The position numbers and the translations under genes are program-made. 15,215 nucleotides of DNA from NCBI GenBank assembly GCA_052145775.1, contig JBKQNY010000192.1, positions 1-15,215 on the forward strand, read 5' to 3'. The stretch's first letter is position 1, and each line of letters starts with the position of its first letter. The notes below the pieces were generated by a model. It made no database searches, had not been told where the DNA came from, and saw nothing but the letters and a program-made list of their open reading frames with translations. Positions 15,081 to 15,215 of this stretch are shown piece by piece. Source of the DNA: CAVYPR01 sp052145775 (GTDB taxonomy: Bacteria; Actinomycetota; Acidimicrobiia; Acidimicrobiales; RAAP-2).

Positions 15081-15215
15081 GGTGGCCTCCCCCGGCCCCG
15101 TCCGGCCCGGCCCGGCCGGCCACCCGGGCACCCTCGTCACCGGCGACTGCGTCCCCCCCAAGAGAGTGGAGAATGCCGACGGCGTGCCCGGTCCCACCAC
15201 CACGGCGTCGGGGAC

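Overview
The window is very GC-rich, gene-dense DNA of actinobacterial character. This rests on the families present: a DosS/DevS-like GAF sensor kinase next to a universal stress protein, a MhuD-like heme-degrading monooxygenase, a DUF2630 protein, and an actinobacterial-type encapsulated-ferritin/encapsulin pair. GTG starts are frequent, lysine is scarce, and promoters are poorly marked. I cannot place it below phylum level from sequence alone; an Acidimicrobiia-like or other uncultured actinobacterial lineage would fit. I see no rRNA, tRNA, CRISPR array, IS element or phage gene.

Layout. (1) 1-1847, plus strand: a single-GAF NarL-type histidine kinase that keeps the heme-ligand positions of the mycobacterial DosS heme domain, followed by a UspA protein with its own likely promoter. 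(2) 1876-4780, minus strand, read from right to left: encapsulated ferritin (EncFtn), encapsulin shell, GNAT acetyltransferase and class II-type histone-deacetylase-like deacetylase. EncFtn/encapsulin overlap by 4 bp and GNAT/deacetylase by 7 bp, so this may be one four-gene transcript. The first pair is an iron-storage nanocompartment. The second resembles the AcuA/AcuC lysine acetylation-deacetylation pair. (3) 4941-5468, plus strand: a PhnZ-like HD-domain diiron oxygenase, divergent from EncFtn. (4) 5511-9098, minus strand: SDR oxidoreductase, Lon protease and a small DUF2630 protein. (5) 9099-9469: a 371-bp intergenic region with two G-quadruplex motifs, a 10-bp-phased direct repeat and a TATAGT -10 element, leading into an orphan OmpR/PhoB-type response regulator (9470-10180). 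(6) 10323-13163, plus strand: a Tat-exported GH78 alpha-L-rhamnosidase-like protein whose usual catalytic acid position is not acidic, meeting head-on (1 bp apart) a secreted six-blade NHL beta-propeller (13165-14391, minus). (7) 14485-14820, plus strand: MhuD-like heme monooxygenase; then an unrecognised small gene on the minus strand at the right edge.

How the parts may work together. Iron and redox recur: a possible heme-GAF sensor, ferroxidase cargo in an encapsulin, a mixed-valent diiron HD oxygenase and heme degradation. Only the EncFtn-encapsulin and GNAT-deacetylase linkages are supported by overlapping reading frames; the wider iron theme is inference. The strongest leads are the encapsulin/acetylation gene block, the heme-sensor candidate kinase, the PhnZ-like enzyme without phosphonate genes, and the GH78 protein with an altered active site.
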